This document shows positions 1 through 10,472 of a stretch of DNA of 64,000 bases, in pieces. Below the pieces are notes generated by a model, which was given only the letters and a program-made list of their open reading frames with translations, made no database searches and was not told the origin of the DNA. How positions within the stretch are numbered: the first letter of the stretch is position 1; every line of letters begins with the position of its first letter. The translations under genes and the position numbers were made by a program. The DNA is from Plectosphaerella cucumerina (lineage: Eukaryota; Ascomycota; Sordariomycetes; Glomerellales; Plectosphaerellaceae): positions 3,038,001 through 3,102,000 of the forward strand of contig JAGPXD010000003.1 in the NCBI GenBank assembly GCA_020746995.1, read 5' to 3'.

Positions 1-460
1 AGAGAAGGGTTACGCTTCAGGGGCCCGGCCACCCAGCTCAGTTCAGTTCCGCACGGTGATCTGTATGTGCCTCACAGCCGGCCCTGGAAGTGAAAGAACT
101 ACCCTCGCTTACAGATACTGCTCATTCAGTACCGAATCACGAACTAATTGCAGGGAGTATTGGTATTCTGTCGTTGGTGATGATACATCTGTGCTTAGAC
201 GTGATGGCCCCTTTTTCAGCCCCTATTCCCTGTAGACATGTAGACATATCAGGACCCCATCGAATAATCGCCGTTTTGCTAGCAAAGGCAAAGCAATTGA
301 ATCACATATCTTTTGCTAACATGATAGTTGATAACAAAAAATACAGGCTTCATGTTCTACCAAGCTATCGTCGTGATGCTGTGACGGGTGAACATCAACG
401 GCTTCAACGGTGGTCCCCACTTCCCCGAACCCCCCACCTCCTCCTCAGAACCAACCCCCC
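1..460. other. Intergenic, no supported gene
   Basis: This is the window edge and the 3' flank of the pirin gene. A 124-codon open frame at 90-464 has no recognisable domain and no coding-like composition, so I do not call it. Confidence 0.5.
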
Positions 461-1372
461 CTAAAACGACTCTCTCCTCCGCAAGTTGTTGCTCTTCCAA
501 CTCTTAGCCCTTTCAAATCCATTCTTGCACAAGTAAAAGTCCTCAAACGCCTGTTCCACCTCGGGCCGGGTGTTCATGACAAACGGCCCATGCTGAACGA
601 TAGTCTGGTCCAGGGGCTGACCAGCTATCAGGAGCAAACGCGCATTGCCATCGGCAGTGCTGGGCACCTCGACGTCGACCTTGTCGCCTCGAGGCTCAAA
701 TGCGACCAGGTCAAACGTCTCTGCCTTGCGCTGGCCGTCGTGCCTGGAGCCAAACAAGGCTGTGCCTTCGAAGACGTAGGCGAATGCATTCCAAGATTGC
801 GGCAGAGGCACCGATGCCTTGCCGCCCGGCTTGATCTCGACGTCGAGGTACCAGATGGGTGTGTATGAGAGATCCCTGACCGAGTCCACGTCTCCCACCC
901 GGCCAGAGATAACCTTGATGCGGATCTTTCCCCCGTCAAGCTCAGCGATAGGAATCTCCGCCGCGCGCAGGTCCCGATATCTCGGCTCCGTCATCTTGAG
1001 GTGTTTCGGCAAGTCGACCCACAGCTGGAACCCGGCGCCCGGGGAGCCATCGGCGTCGGCGATCGGCTGCTCCGAGTGCATGATGCCCCTACCTGCGGTC
1101 ATGAACTGCAGATCGCCAGCATGCAGGACACCGGTGTTCCCCGCAAAGTCTTCGTGCTCGACGGAGCCCTTGAGGATGTAGGAGACGGTTTCTTGACCCC
1201 GATGGGGGTGGTCGGGGAACGAGCCGCCGCTGCCGGTCATATGATCGAACATGAGGAAAGGGGTGAAGTTGCGTAGGTTGGCATTTCCTATTGCGCGGCG
1301 GACGCGAGCGCCGACGCCTTCGGATTGTTCGATGGCATGGAACACTTTGCTGATGGTTCGTGGGACGGTCAT
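461..1372 (-). CDS. Pirin family protein
   Basis: A single-exon gene of 303 aa, the usual length for pirins, which are two-domain cupins. The N-terminal cupin carries the family signature HPHRGQETVSYILKG (about residues 56-70), followed by EHEDFAGN and a GRGIMHSEQ stretch. These supply the His/His/His/Glu metal site of the family. The second cupin (about 170-280) includes a PLPQSWNAFAYVFEG strand. Pirins are known as Fe-binding nuclear cofactors or quercetinase-like enzymes; which role applies here cannot be told from sequence. The start ATG at 1372 is followed directly by the family-typical beginning (MTVPRTISKVFHAIEQSEG). There is no signal peptide. The gene is isolated, with no operon-like partner. 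Confidence 0.93.
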   Translation of the reverse strand: MTVPRTISKVFHAIEQSEGVGARVRRAIGNANLRNFTPFLMFDHMTGSGGSFPDHPHRGQETVSYILKGSVEHEDFAGNTGVLHAGDLQFMTAGRGIMHSEQPIADADGSPGAGFQLWVDLPKHLKMTEPRYRDLRAAEIPIAELDGGKIRIKVISGRVGDVDSVRDLSYTPIWYLDVEIKPGGKASVPLPQSWNAFAYVFEGTALFGSRHDGQRKAETFDLVAFEPRGDKVDVEVPSTADGNARLLLIAGQPLDQTIVQHGPFVMNTRPEVEQAFEDFYLCKNGFERAKSWKSNNLRRRESF

Positions 1373-2846
1373 TGTTGGTTGGTGTTGTTAACTGGTGATC
1401 TTTGATGCGTTCTCTGACAAGGGAGATGAGTTTACTGGATTGAAGATGATCAGATTACGGCTACTTCGCACGCACGACGCGACTTTATATTTAGAGGTTT
1501 CCAGCCTCGCGATGTTTGGAAGTCTCTCGATGCCGCTGTCAATTGTCAGATCGGATCGATGCACGTTGGTAACAGCCGCGCGCTCGTTGATTCAGCATCG
1601 ACGCTGTTGGCCAAGCGCTGTTATTTCTTGGTGTATCAGTGGACTTTCTGGTGATTACCCAGCACCTGGAACACATTACGAAGCATGACGGAGCTGAACT
1701 CAGGAGGTGATGCCCTCCGTGATTGGCCGCGAAGGCGAACAGCTGGGGGCTGATTGGACAGGTCCGGGCCTGCCATCTCTCGTATTGATCGTATAGGCTG
1801 GCCCATGCTGATGCTTCCCCCGCAACACCCACTGTCGGCCTCCGACACTGAGCGGGAGGTGTTCTCCAAAGTGTGCAGGTGGCAGAGGTGCGGGTGAATA
1901 AGTGCCTGATATTCGTGTAGATTGCAGAGTCAGAGAAAGATGTCAATCCAGGATGTTTCTTCATTAGCACCGACATCTGTTGAAGGTCCGAACCCCCCTG
2001 CTCAACCTTCCCTACAGGTACCCCGTCTGGAGACACCCGAGCTCTCGTAAACCTGGCTCCCAGGGTCCGTCAGCACTGATCCAGCACCAAGCAGCAACTC
2101 CCCCGGGGATATCACCAACCTTACGGCCCTCAGGCAATATTCGTCGGGTGACAGCACTCATGGCACCCCGCTCGCTTAAACAAGCAACTCCCTTCAACTC
2201 TCTGCATGGCTGTGAGACTTGAATAGCAGGGTGCAGTCACTCCAATCACCCACGTAAAAGTTCACCGGTCCACCGATCTCCAGTGAAGAAGACAGGTTCT
2301 GAGAATCGAAGTCGTCTGGAAGAAGCTGTACCCCGCTCTTGGAGATGCACTGCATTCCCTCGTCGGACACCCCGAGAGATAAATAGGGGGCACGCTGTGC
2401 CAAGGCTCGACCTGGACCAGTGCCCATATCACCAGCTTCCTCTCACTGTGAGAACAGCTCCCGTGTCGGGGCCCGTTCTGACACTGCGCCCAGAAGCCAC
2501 CCGAAAATCCCCGGGCTCGCTTCGCTTGGACTACAGGGCAACTCCCCCCTGGAGCAGGCACACCGCATTAGCCCCGGAGACTCCCGTTGCAGTAGGCCAC
2601 AGCCTAAGAAATCTTATTAATGACCCGACGGGTCGCATCTCCCGACACACCACCAGCGGATGCACTCGGAAGGGGGACGAGAATGCTCGGACGACAATGA
2701 TAACAATTCCAACTTCAAATGTTCAGATCAACCCTAAGCAAATCCAACTGTAGACGACTAGACAAAGGAGACAAGATACGAGCAAAAGAACACGACGCAA
2801 CCGGACAGCCAAGAACACCTTCCCCTCTCTCGCATTCTCCATGCCC
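1373..2846. other. Intergenic, 1.5 kb, no supported gene
   Basis: Several short overlapping open frames lie on both strands (for example 1539-2036 - and 2283-2753 +). None shows a domain, signal peptide or plausible splice extension. The region probably holds the pirin promoter (just above 1372) and the 3' UTR of the large gene starting at 2847. Confidence 0.5.
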
Positions 2847-5800
2847 TCAAGCGAAGCGAACCTTCTTCGCGGGCTTCCGTCGGTGCACCTGGACGTTCTC
2901 GCCACCCACCCTCTCCTCGACCTCCTCCTCTTCCTCTTCGTCGAACAGGTCATCAAACCGATCCGCAGCCTTTCTCTTCAACGAAACCGGGCTCGACGAG
3001 TCCTCGGAAGCAGACTCCTCAGAATCCCACTCGTCAATCTCCTCAACATCCCCCATCATGCCGTGCTTGTTATCCCATTGCTGCAATTCCGCCATCAATT
3101 CTTCCCAATCGTCCACCGTCCTGACCATCATCGCCCGCGGCGCCCGCTTCGCCCGCGCAGCAGCCGGCACGCCTCGCTCGTAGCACTTCTCGATGAGCTC
3201 GTAGCACTTCTCGATGAGCTCGGCCGTGATGTTGTAGTTGTCCCTGAACTTGCTGCACCAGTCCTTCACGCGGTAGGCCTCTATGCTCGCGCTGCCCCCG
3301 GACGAGTGCTGCCTGTGCAGGGTGACAATCTTCTTCGGCGGCTCCGGGATCTTGCTGTTCGGCGTCCACTCGAACTTGGCCGCCGACCCGCCCCCGCTCG
3401 TCGTCACGTTGAAGCCCATGTGCCTGAAGAGAATCTCCCAGTGCTGCCAGCGGATGGTGCCCTTTTGTTGTGCGGACCTCCCAAAGGTGTCGTCGACGGT
3501 CGCCCAGTCCCTGTTGCTGAGGCGATTCACCGCGCCGGGTTTCTCGACGGCAGCATTGGCGTTGTTGTTCTCGTTGAACGAAGGCGGGAGGGGAAAGATG
3601 TTGTTATCTTCAGATACCTTGTCTTTCCATCTTTTGACGCAATTCAAGGTGGACTGTTTGATCGCCAGTCGCTTCGCCTCCTGCTCGCTGATCCCAACGG
3701 CGGTCGGGCCGATCCTGAGGCCCGTCAAGGGCGGAGGCACAGCCTGAGGACTGAGTTCGGTGTCCTGGGTTGTGATTTGGCCAAAGATGTACTCAAGCTG
3801 CAGCACCTCAACCTCGGTCTTCGCCGGCTGCAGCACCACATCCTCCACCACATCCTCCATGCTCACCGGCTGCAGCACCACATCATCATTTTCCACCAGC
3901 TGCAGCCCCTGATCATCATTCTCCACCGACTGCAGCACCTGATCTCCATTTTCCACCGACTGCAGCACCTGATCTCCATTTTCCGCCGGCTGCAACTCCC
4001 CATCCTCATTGTTCACCGGCGTTGTCTTTGGTTCCAGGGCCTTCTCTCGGGCTCTGCGAAGCTCCCACTGCTCTCGATCCGATACGAATTCCAGGCTCTT
4101 GTATTCGAGCCCCTGTTTGTTGCACGTGTCATTCAAGAACGTGAGGAGACTGTCCTTGAAATCATGGAGCCATCGGCTAGCTACCTCCATCGAGATCTGC
4201 GTCTCGTCATCGTTGCTGTAGCGCACCCCGAGCAGTGAGTGAACACCCTGTATGACAGTCGAGCTCATTTCTTCTTCAAAGTTGAAGTTGTCGAGGGCTT
4301 CGAGCACCTTGTTCGACTCGCATTCAGACTTTATGTCCCTGATCAAGTCGTCATCGTTCAAGACATATCTCTGGCTCATGAGAGGATCCACCATTTCCAT
4401 GTCGTGGAGAACGTCGGCGAAGCGGAAGATGAGGAGGTTCGCGTCGCGCACCAATGGGGTCGATCCAAACGGCTGATCCTCCTTCATCGAGGTAGAGAGC
4501 TTGCCGATGCGATCGGAGATGGAGAGAGCGAGACGATGTGTGCCGGGGATGCCATACTGCGCGTTCGGCGGCCCCTTCTCAATGTCCTGGAGAAGCTTCC
4601 CAAAATCAGCAGTGGCGTCCGTCGGCTGAGGCAACGACTTGTTCGGGTTGAACTTTGGGACCGATGGGCGATTGTTGGCTGTCAACCCTTTGGGCAGAGG
4701 AACGTATTTCCGGTGACCATGCTTGTCGAGAGAGTCGGGTCCTTGATCTAGGAGACTTTCCGCTGACACGTGGTCTCTGTCACAGAGCAACCGAGCACTG
4801 GCGCTGCCATGAATCAGGGCTTGACCATGAAGGTGAGTGAAGATAATCTCGATGAACCAGCGCAGGTGGAGCACGCACTTCAAGTAGGCGCGGTGCGTCT
4901 TCGCGTCGTCCAAGGGGTGGACGAAGACACTTGCCTCAATGTTCTGGCCGGACGGAGTATCAGCGCCAGGGCACATCAGCTCCTTCAACTCTTGCAGTAG
5001 CTGCTCAAGGGCGCATGAAATCTCCACCCCGAAGACAAGAAATCGGAGGCACCGCCTGATGACGTCGTTGGCCATGGCCTTCTTGGCGTTGAATTCGGTG
5101 CTGACCATGTGCTCAAGCAAATGCTGATTGTTGTCTTTGCCCCCGGCGCCGGCAGGGATCCAGCCGTAGTGGCAGTTATAGCCATCTCTGCACATCGCGA
5201 TGAACTCCTTGGGAGATTCCAAGACGAGCAAGGTCCGCTGTCTGAGGTACATGTGCAGTGCTGCGCAGCGATCCGACAGATGCTCGTAGTGGCTTCGTGG
5301 AGGTTGGCGTGTTGGTCGACAGCCGTATTGGTAATCCGCTTCAATCCCGGTCTGGTCTAATTGCTGCGCCCAGACACCCCCGATGGAGCGAATTCGTTTG
5401 TCGCTATCAAGCCTCCACAATCTGATCGCGTCAGGGCTGAAGGTGGCATCTTGATCTTCCATGCGATAGTTCCCCAGAATTGCATTTTCGATCAAGATAT
5501 CGGGGAAATGACACATCCTTTGTTCAGGGAACATCTCCGCATTCTGGTCGCGAACGGCTTTGCCGTACTTGATGCAGGCGTTCTTATTCCAAGAGCCCTT
5601 TTTGTTCCAGGGCCAAGCTGGGAGAAGGGGAACCATCTTGAACTTGGCCTTGTCGCTGTTGCGTTTCTCCGCCAGATGGCACAACTCCAGACAGAACCTG
5701 TATATCGCCGTTTGTGCCTGGAGGACAAGGAGTCCCTCACCCCAACCGTAGACGAGGCCTCGCTGGTTGAGCGCTTTGTTCGTATCCTCCTTCCAAGCTT

Positions 5801-6833
5801 CGGAATCTCGGTGTGGTTCGTCCGTACGGAGAAAGCGACCATGCGCTGCGTGTTGTAGACGCTTGGGCTTTTCATGCCAACGTATCTCATAGGACTCGGG
5901 CCTTCCTCCCCACAAGTAGCGACACTCCGACTCGACTCCGGACTCGTACCAGTCGCGATTCGGATCGCGGCCCTGGAAGAACGACATGAAGGCCCCGTTG
6001 CAAAATGGCGGGGAAAGGAGCCGCCCGCTGCGCCCGATCTGCATCGCCTCCCAATCGATGCGGGCAAAGTAGGGGGGCGTTTCCAGCGTGCGATTGACGA
6101 TGAGCATGAGTAGGAGCCGGCGGTCAGTGAGCTTCTCGAGGTTGAGCGCGGGGATCTGAAAGGCCACCTTGTGGCGATGGGCAAAAAACTTGAATTGTGA
6201 GAACTTGTCGTGGCTGCCCTCGGATACCAGGGAGTATGACGGAATGGGAACCGGGGAGTCCTCGGAGAAGCCTTGAAAGATTTCGGACCACGCCTCGAGC
6301 CCACTCTTCGGGTTGTCGGGGAGTGTTGTGCCATGGAAGACATCCTTGATCATCTCGACTTTGGTGGTAGCCTCCCAGGCCTCTTCGACCATGTTGAACA
6401 AGGCCTCGTCACTGATGACATTCTCGCTGCGGATCGCGAAAGCAGCATGGTCAAACCGCGTCCGAACAAACATGTCGAGCTCGTGAAAACATTCGTATAG
6501 CTTGAGCCTCCATTTCTCTGTGATCTCAGGAGCGTCATCGAGTTCGACAACTTCAGGCATTGGCCAGTGCGTGCCAGCTCCGAGGCGGGTAAGGTGATTG
6601 TCGGGTTGTTTATGGTACCACTTCGGGGGACGGCGTTTCGAAGCCGATGACCGTTTGCCATGCTTCGGCTTCGGGGGCGGTTCGTCCCCGGGGCGGAACC
6701 CGTCATGGAACGAATTGACAGAGTTGTAGAGCCGATCCATGCGGCTCGTTGGCTCCATCATTGTTTGCTTCTGAATCGCCTGAAGAGATAAACCCGCGGC
6801 CCCGGCACTGTATTTGGCATCGATGAAATCCAT
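2847..6833 (-). CDS. Large orphan protein (1328 aa) with internal repeats and a basic tail
   Basis: One uninterrupted 1328-codon frame, long enough to be certainly coding. I do not recognise a family. Visible features: a basic segment near residues 50-65 (KPKHGKRSSASKRRPPKW); a Trp/Cys/His-rich, apparently globular region of about 90-780; a degenerate ten-residue repeat around 939-1000 built on ENGDQVLQSV; a perfect seven-residue duplication (ELIEKCY) near 1206-1220; an acidic stretch rich in Glu/Asp/Ser near 1260-1310; and a basic C-terminus RRKPAKKVRFA that looks like a nuclear localisation signal. No transmembrane segment is seen. The absence of introns over 4 kb is unusual beside its neighbours. 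It may be a clade-restricted nuclear protein. No function is assigned. Confidence 0.85.
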   Translation of the reverse strand: MDFIDAKYSAGAAGLSLQAIQKQTMMEPTSRMDRLYNSVNSFHDGFRPGDEPPPKPKHGKRSSASKRRPPKWYHKQPDNHLTRLGAGTHWPMPEVVELDDAPEITEKWRLKLYECFHELDMFVRTRFDHAAFAIRSENVISDEALFNMVEEAWEATTKVEMIKDVFHGTTLPDNPKSGLEAWSEIFQGFSEDSPVPIPSYSLVSEGSHDKFSQFKFFAHRHKVAFQIPALNLEKLTDRRLLLMLIVNRTLETPPYFARIDWEAMQIGRSGRLLSPPFCNGAFMSFFQGRDPNRDWYESGVESECRYLWGGRPESYEIRWHEKPKRLQHAAHGRFLRTDEPHRDSEAWKEDTNKALNQRGLVYGWGEGLLVLQAQTAIYRFCLELCHLAEKRNSDKAKFKMVPLLPAWPWNKKGSWNKNACIKYGKAVRDQNAEMFPEQRMCHFPDILIENAILGNYRMEDQDATFSPDAIRLWRLDSDKRIRSIGGVWAQQLDQTGIEADYQYGCRPTRQPPRSHYEHLSDRCAALHMYLRQRTLLVLESPKEFIAMCRDGYNCHYGWIPAGAGGKDNNQHLLEHMVSTEFNAKKAMANDVIRRCLRFLVFGVEISCALEQLLQELKELMCPGADTPSGQNIEASVFVHPLDDAKTHRAYLKCVLHLRWFIEIIFTHLHGQALIHGSASARLLCDRDHVSAESLLDQGPDSLDKHGHRKYVPLPKGLTANNRPSVPKFNPNKSLPQPTDATADFGKLLQDIEKGPPNAQYGIPGTHRLALSISDRIGKLSTSMKEDQPFGSTPLVRDANLLIFRFADVLHDMEMVDPLMSQRYVLNDDDLIRDIKSECESNKVLEALDNFNFEEEMSSTVIQGVHSLLGVRYSNDDETQISMEVASRWLHDFKDSLLTFLNDTCNKQGLEYKSLEFVSDREQWELRRAREKALEPKTTPVNNEDGELQPAENGDQVLQSVENGDQVLQSVENDDQGLQLVENDDVVLQPVSMEDVVEDVVLQPAKTEVEVLQLEYIFGQITTQDTELSPQAVPPPLTGLRIGPTAVGISEQEAKRLAIKQSTLNCVKRWKDKVSEDNNIFPLPPSFNENNNANAAVEKPGAVNRLSNRDWATVDDTFGRSAQQKGTIRWQHWEILFRHMGFNVTTSGGGSAAKFEWTPNSKIPEPPKKIVTLHRQHSSGGSASIEAYRVKDWCSKFRDNYNITAELIEKCYELIEKCYERGVPAAARAKRAPRAMMVRTVDDWEELMAELQQWDNKHGMMGDVEEIDEWDSEESASEDSSSPVSLKRKAADRFDDLFDEEEEEEVEERVGGENVQVHRRKPAKKVRFA
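3176..3217 (-). repeat. Perfect 21-bp tandem duplication inside the large orphan gene
   Basis: Two exact 21-bp units abut (3176-3196 and 3197-3217). They encode two copies of ELIEKCY in frame. The lack of any divergence points to a recent slippage or unequal-exchange event, and it may be length-polymorphic between strains. Confidence 0.9.
3836..4019 (-). repeat. Degenerate 30-bp coding minisatellite in the large orphan gene
   Basis: About five to six copies of a 30-bp unit encode variants of ENGDQVLQSV, with ENDDQGLQLV and ENDDVVLQPV as diverged copies. The central two copies are nearly identical and the outer ones have drifted. The unit is a multiple of three, so copy-number change would keep the frame. 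Confidence 0.85.
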
Positions 6834-7428
6834 GGCGGGCCTTTGCGTCTGCTAATGAGACGTGAGATTGGCGAGGGCAGCGAGGCAGCAGCAGAAGAAG
6901 TTGGAGAATGAGGACGGCGAGAAAAGTGACAGTCGACGATTCGGATTTGAGACGTCAGAAGAAGAGGTCGAGAAGTCCAATCTTCCATGCTAGGTGGTCG
7001 ACACTTTGACATGAGCATCATGGTGCCGGCCCCATTTGCGGCAACGTTGGGGAGCCGATGAAGCAGGGTCTATGGGAGGACAAAGCAGGCCGCATGGTCC
7101 TCTGAATCGTCTGTCCATCTTTCAACGCTCCATTGTAGCAAGACTCGGACAAGGGGGGCCATCGTGGAGCGTTGTTTCTTTGACACCACGGGGGATGATT
7201 CCTGGCGGAACGACACGCCCTTTGTGTGATGAGCTTACCTCGGGTGGGCTGTGTCCAGTCAGAGTCGTCCGATGGCGCTACCCTCCCTTCCATAGAAACC
7301 TAATCAGCTGTCACCAGTAGACAAGAGCGTCTCGGAGCTGGTTCGAAGAAAGGAGGGGGGCTTACCTCTTCCCAAATGACCAGACATTCTGCCTCCCGCA
7401 GCCCTTTGTTTGCACTTCACAAAGGAAC
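6834..7428. other. Divergent intergenic spacer, about 0.6 kb
   Basis: The region between divergently transcribed genes (large orphan, minus; GFA protein, plus). It presumably holds both promoters. I see no TATA-like box close to either ATG and no convincing ORF. Confidence 0.5.
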
Positions 7429-8526
7429 ATGGCAAGCCCAGTCGGGTCCAACAAGGAGACAAAGACGCTGAGGGCGCAGTGCTTTTGCAAGAATATCGAC
7501 TTCACCATCAAAGTTGCCGCCGAGGCCCTTCCCCTCAGCGTCCACGCCTGCCACTGCAGTATCTGTCGTCGCATCCACGGATCCTTTTGCGTTTTCCATT
7601 CGCAACTCCCGCCCGGCGTCGCGCCTCAATGGGTCGCTCCCTCGAGCCTCGACAAACTGACGAGGTACCGTCATGCGACCGCCCTCAGCGACCGCTACTT
7701 CTGTAGCACCTGCAGCTGCCACATCGGCGATGTCGGGATTGACGATGGAGACTGGGTCATCTCGACGTCCATCTTTGACGCAAACCGCGACGTTGTGCCT
7801 GCCGCATGGGGGCAGAAGAAGCACGTCAACTGCGATGATGTTTCGAATGGAATCCTCGAATGGCTGCCGGATGCGGTGAGGGTGGACAAGACGGCGGGCG
7901 GGACGGTTGAGAAGTCTCCGAGCGACCCAACTGCCGTGATACCAGGAAACGACAGCGACTCCGAGGTCTTGCACGTCAAGTGCCATTGCGGCGGTGTATC
8001 CTTTGCAATTCTTCGGCCGACCCCCGAGATGCAGGCCGACCCTGAGTACAAGCCGTGGATTTCGCCGTTCGACTCCCGGAATTGGATGGCCGTCATGGAC
8101 GTGTGCGATGATTGCCGCCTCCAATCGGGGGTCCACGTCGTACCCTGGACCTTTGTGCCCAAGTCTCGCCTGTCGCCCGCATTCCCCGACGACCTGCGGC
8201 TCGGCACCTCAAAGACGTACGCCTCGTCGGAAGGTACGCTGCGGTCTTTCTGCGGTACGTGCGGTGCCACTGTGGCCGCCTTCTTCGGTGCCGACGGCAC
8301 GCGGGAGCTTTCCAACGGCGACTGGATCTTGGACATCTCCTGTGGGCTCATTAGGCATCCTGAGGGGCTGCTGGCGGAGGATTGGCTCACCTGGCGGACG
8401 GGTCGGCTGGCGCACCCGCAGAGCGGCATGCGCTATGACAGCCAGTTCACCGAGAATCTTGCCCGTGGCATGGCGGCATGGGGGAGGAGGCGGCACGGCG
8501 AGGCCCGTGACTTCGAGGTTGGCTAG
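7429..8526 (+). CDS. Double GFA/CENP-V-type zinc-binding protein
   Basis: A 365-aa intronless gene with two glutathione-dependent formaldehyde-activating (GFA)/CENP-V domains in tandem. The first (about residues 12-120) shows QCFCKN, ACHCSICRR and CSTCSCHIGD. The second (about 180-330) shows CHCGGVSFAI, VCDDCRLQSG and CGTCGATVAAF. These cysteines are the zinc ligands of the fold, which is small and beta-rich. Family members act on S-hydroxymethyl-glutathione or bind DNA/centromeres, but most fungal members are uncharacterised. The start ATG (context AGGAACATGG) precedes the first domain by only about a dozen residues, so no further 5' exon is needed. Other domain arrangements cannot be excluded, but the fold assignment is firm. 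Confidence 0.9.
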   Translation: MASPVGSNKETKTLRAQCFCKNIDFTIKVAAEALPLSVHACHCSICRRIHGSFCVFHSQLPPGVAPQWVAPSSLDKLTRYRHATALSDRYFCSTCSCHIGDVGIDDGDWVISTSIFDANRDVVPAAWGQKKHVNCDDVSNGILEWLPDAVRVDKTAGGTVEKSPSDPTAVIPGNDSDSEVLHVKCHCGGVSFAILRPTPEMQADPEYKPWISPFDSRNWMAVMDVCDDCRLQSGVHVVPWTFVPKSRLSPAFPDDLRLGTSKTYASSEGTLRSFCGTCGATVAAFFGADGTRELSNGDWILDISCGLIRHPEGLLAEDWLTWRTGRLAHPQSGMRYDSQFTENLARGMAAWGRRRHGEARDFEVG

Positions 8527-9131
8527 GTCTCATATGTGGTGGGAGTTGGTGGAGGGGAGGTTGGGAAGGAACGAAAGGTGGAAACCTGGACGCAACGTCG
8601 ACGTCAGGTGGACCTCGCTGCCTGTCCTGTCACTCCCCACCGTTCAAATTGGCTGTCTTCATTGGAGATTTGACGTTCGGGTTGTAAGCAACGAAGGGAA
8701 TGGAAATTGAAAGTTGTCGGACTGTTTCCTGATGAGATTGAAATGATGTCCCAGTCCTTCGTCCATTGCCACAAAAGCCGGAAGGCTGGCCTTCCCGCTG
8801 TCCGAGTCGCACACAAAGGCCACCAGGCCGACACATGAAAGTCACATCATCACGTTAATTTCACGTAAGAGAGCAGAAAGAATCGCCTGTTGTTGATTAC
8901 GAGCCCAGGGCCTCCGAGGGCCCCCGTGACTACCTAGGTCTAAGCAGCACCTCCCCAACATCCATCGCGCAACCAAACCACCAACTTGCGTGGGATGAAA
9001 TCAGATACCGACAAGCCCGGGTAAGTAACATACTTGCGGCCCATCCGCAGTTCCCCGGCCTCGCCTCTCGCGTATAAGGCGCATCCGCGCGCCATCGACC
9101 AACCTCCTCCTCCTCGCCCCCTCCCCACGCC
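8527..9131. other. Convergent intergenic spacer, about 0.6 kb
   Basis: This lies between the 3' ends of the GFA gene and the SRA gene, so it should hold two 3' UTRs. I see no RNA gene, repeat or credible ORF. Confidence 0.5.
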
Positions 9132-10472
9132 TCAGATGTGAGCGCTCTTGATCGCCGCCAGCTGCGTCAGCTGCTGCTGGCTGGGAACGTAGCGGTCGAT
9201 GGGCCACGTGTCTCGGCGGACCAGCTTGAACTGGTAGAACGCGCCGTTATTCTTGTTCATGCGGATCTCTTGCCCCACGACCTGGTACAGGCCATCGTAG
9301 CGGAGGCCGCCGCGGGGCAACCACTTATGGTTCTGGCCCCCGCTCGACGCCGACCGCAGCACCCGGACCAGGTTGCGCGTCTGCCGGGAGGTCACGAGAA
9401 GACCCGTGGCTGCGGTCAGCTTGGGCGTCGGGCCCACGTTGTCGTGACTGCCGGAGCCGGAGTACCAGAGAGTGTCGCCGTTGTCTTCGTCGAGGTCGCT
9501 GTACCTGCAAAATAGTTAGTAGGGGTTCAAGCAGTAGATAGTGTGGGAAAGAGAGAGAACTTACAGGCCCGAGACGACAATCGAGTAGGCGCCGTACTTG
9601 ATGTCGCCGGCGATGCCGCCCATCCTGGAACCATGAGCTCCGTAGAAGAGGGCGCAGATCTGGAAGGGGTACCAGGCGCTGGGAGCGATGCCGTTGGAGC
9701 CTGGGACGTTGGGGTTGCGGCGCTCAGAAGCGTACATGCTGTTGAGGACGTATGATCTGCCTTTGCCTTGCATGTTGACCGAGTATGTGATGCCGCGCAT
9801 GGGGCCGTTGTCGCCAAAGATGGGATGGGTTCGGCGGGGATAGACGATTTGGCGACCGCCAGGCAGACCGGCCTTTTTGGCGGAGTTCTTGCCCTTGGTC
9901 GACGCGACAGAACGGTTACCTCCTCCGCCGCTGCTGTGTGAGGCAGAAGGTTCACCGGCGTCTTCTTCATCGTTGGGATCGTAAGTTCCAACGTCGTTGA
10001 CCATGCCTTCCACGCTGTAGATCTCATGGAGAACTCTGGCGCGCTCCTTGAACCTCGGGGTGTATGGAGTGGCCACACCATTGATGGTGGCCTCGCCGTC
10101 CCTGATTGCTTCCAAGATCTTCAGAAAGCCGTACTTCTGGTTCTTGGGGATGTCGCCGGCCGTCAAACCGCAAGCCTCGACGTAGTTGATGAAAAGGGAC
10201 ACCGTATAAGTGTATTGCGGGTCGAACTTGCCATCCCTTCTCATGCCGAGGTTCATCATTTTGATGTCGCCGGCTGTTTTCGCCGCATATTTCCAAATCT
10301 GGGAGATTTCGATATCGGGCACGACGTCTGTCTCCCAAAGCTCGGGGGCCTCCTTCTCGATGTCGTCCTCGGGAGTCTTTCTGGCGACAGGACTCTTTCG
10401 CTTGATGGCGAGGGGCTCGCCCTGGCGCTTCCTGTTGTTGCCGCTGCTGCCGCTGCTGCTGTCGTGAGACAT
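9132..10472 (-). CDS. SRA/YDG-domain protein (methyl-DNA-reader fold)
   Basis: Two exons: 10472-9565 and 9504-9132. The intron at 9505-9564 starts GTAAGT and ends TTGCAG, with a CTAAC branch site. The product is 426 aa. The N-terminal half is Ser/Lys-rich and carries a possible nuclear signal (NRKRQGEPLAIKRK). The C-terminal half (about residues 216-400) is an SRA/YDG domain: HPIFGDNGPMRG, GGIAGDIKYGAYSIVVSGLY, DEDNGDTLWYSGSG and RGGLRYDGLYQVVG. SRA domains of UHRF1, KYP and bacterial McrBC-like proteins flip and read 5-methylcytosine. Here no RING, PHD, SET or nuclease domain accompanies it. The intron splits the core SRA motif, and splicing restores GLYSD exactly. An in-frame ATG lies upstream at 10673, but the ATG at 10472 has the better context. 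Confidence 0.9.

Noticed and set aside
2841..4238. A 465-codon plus-strand frame opposite the large orphan gene
   Set aside because: It is the antisense shadow of a longer, repeat-structured frame on the minus strand with far better coding character.
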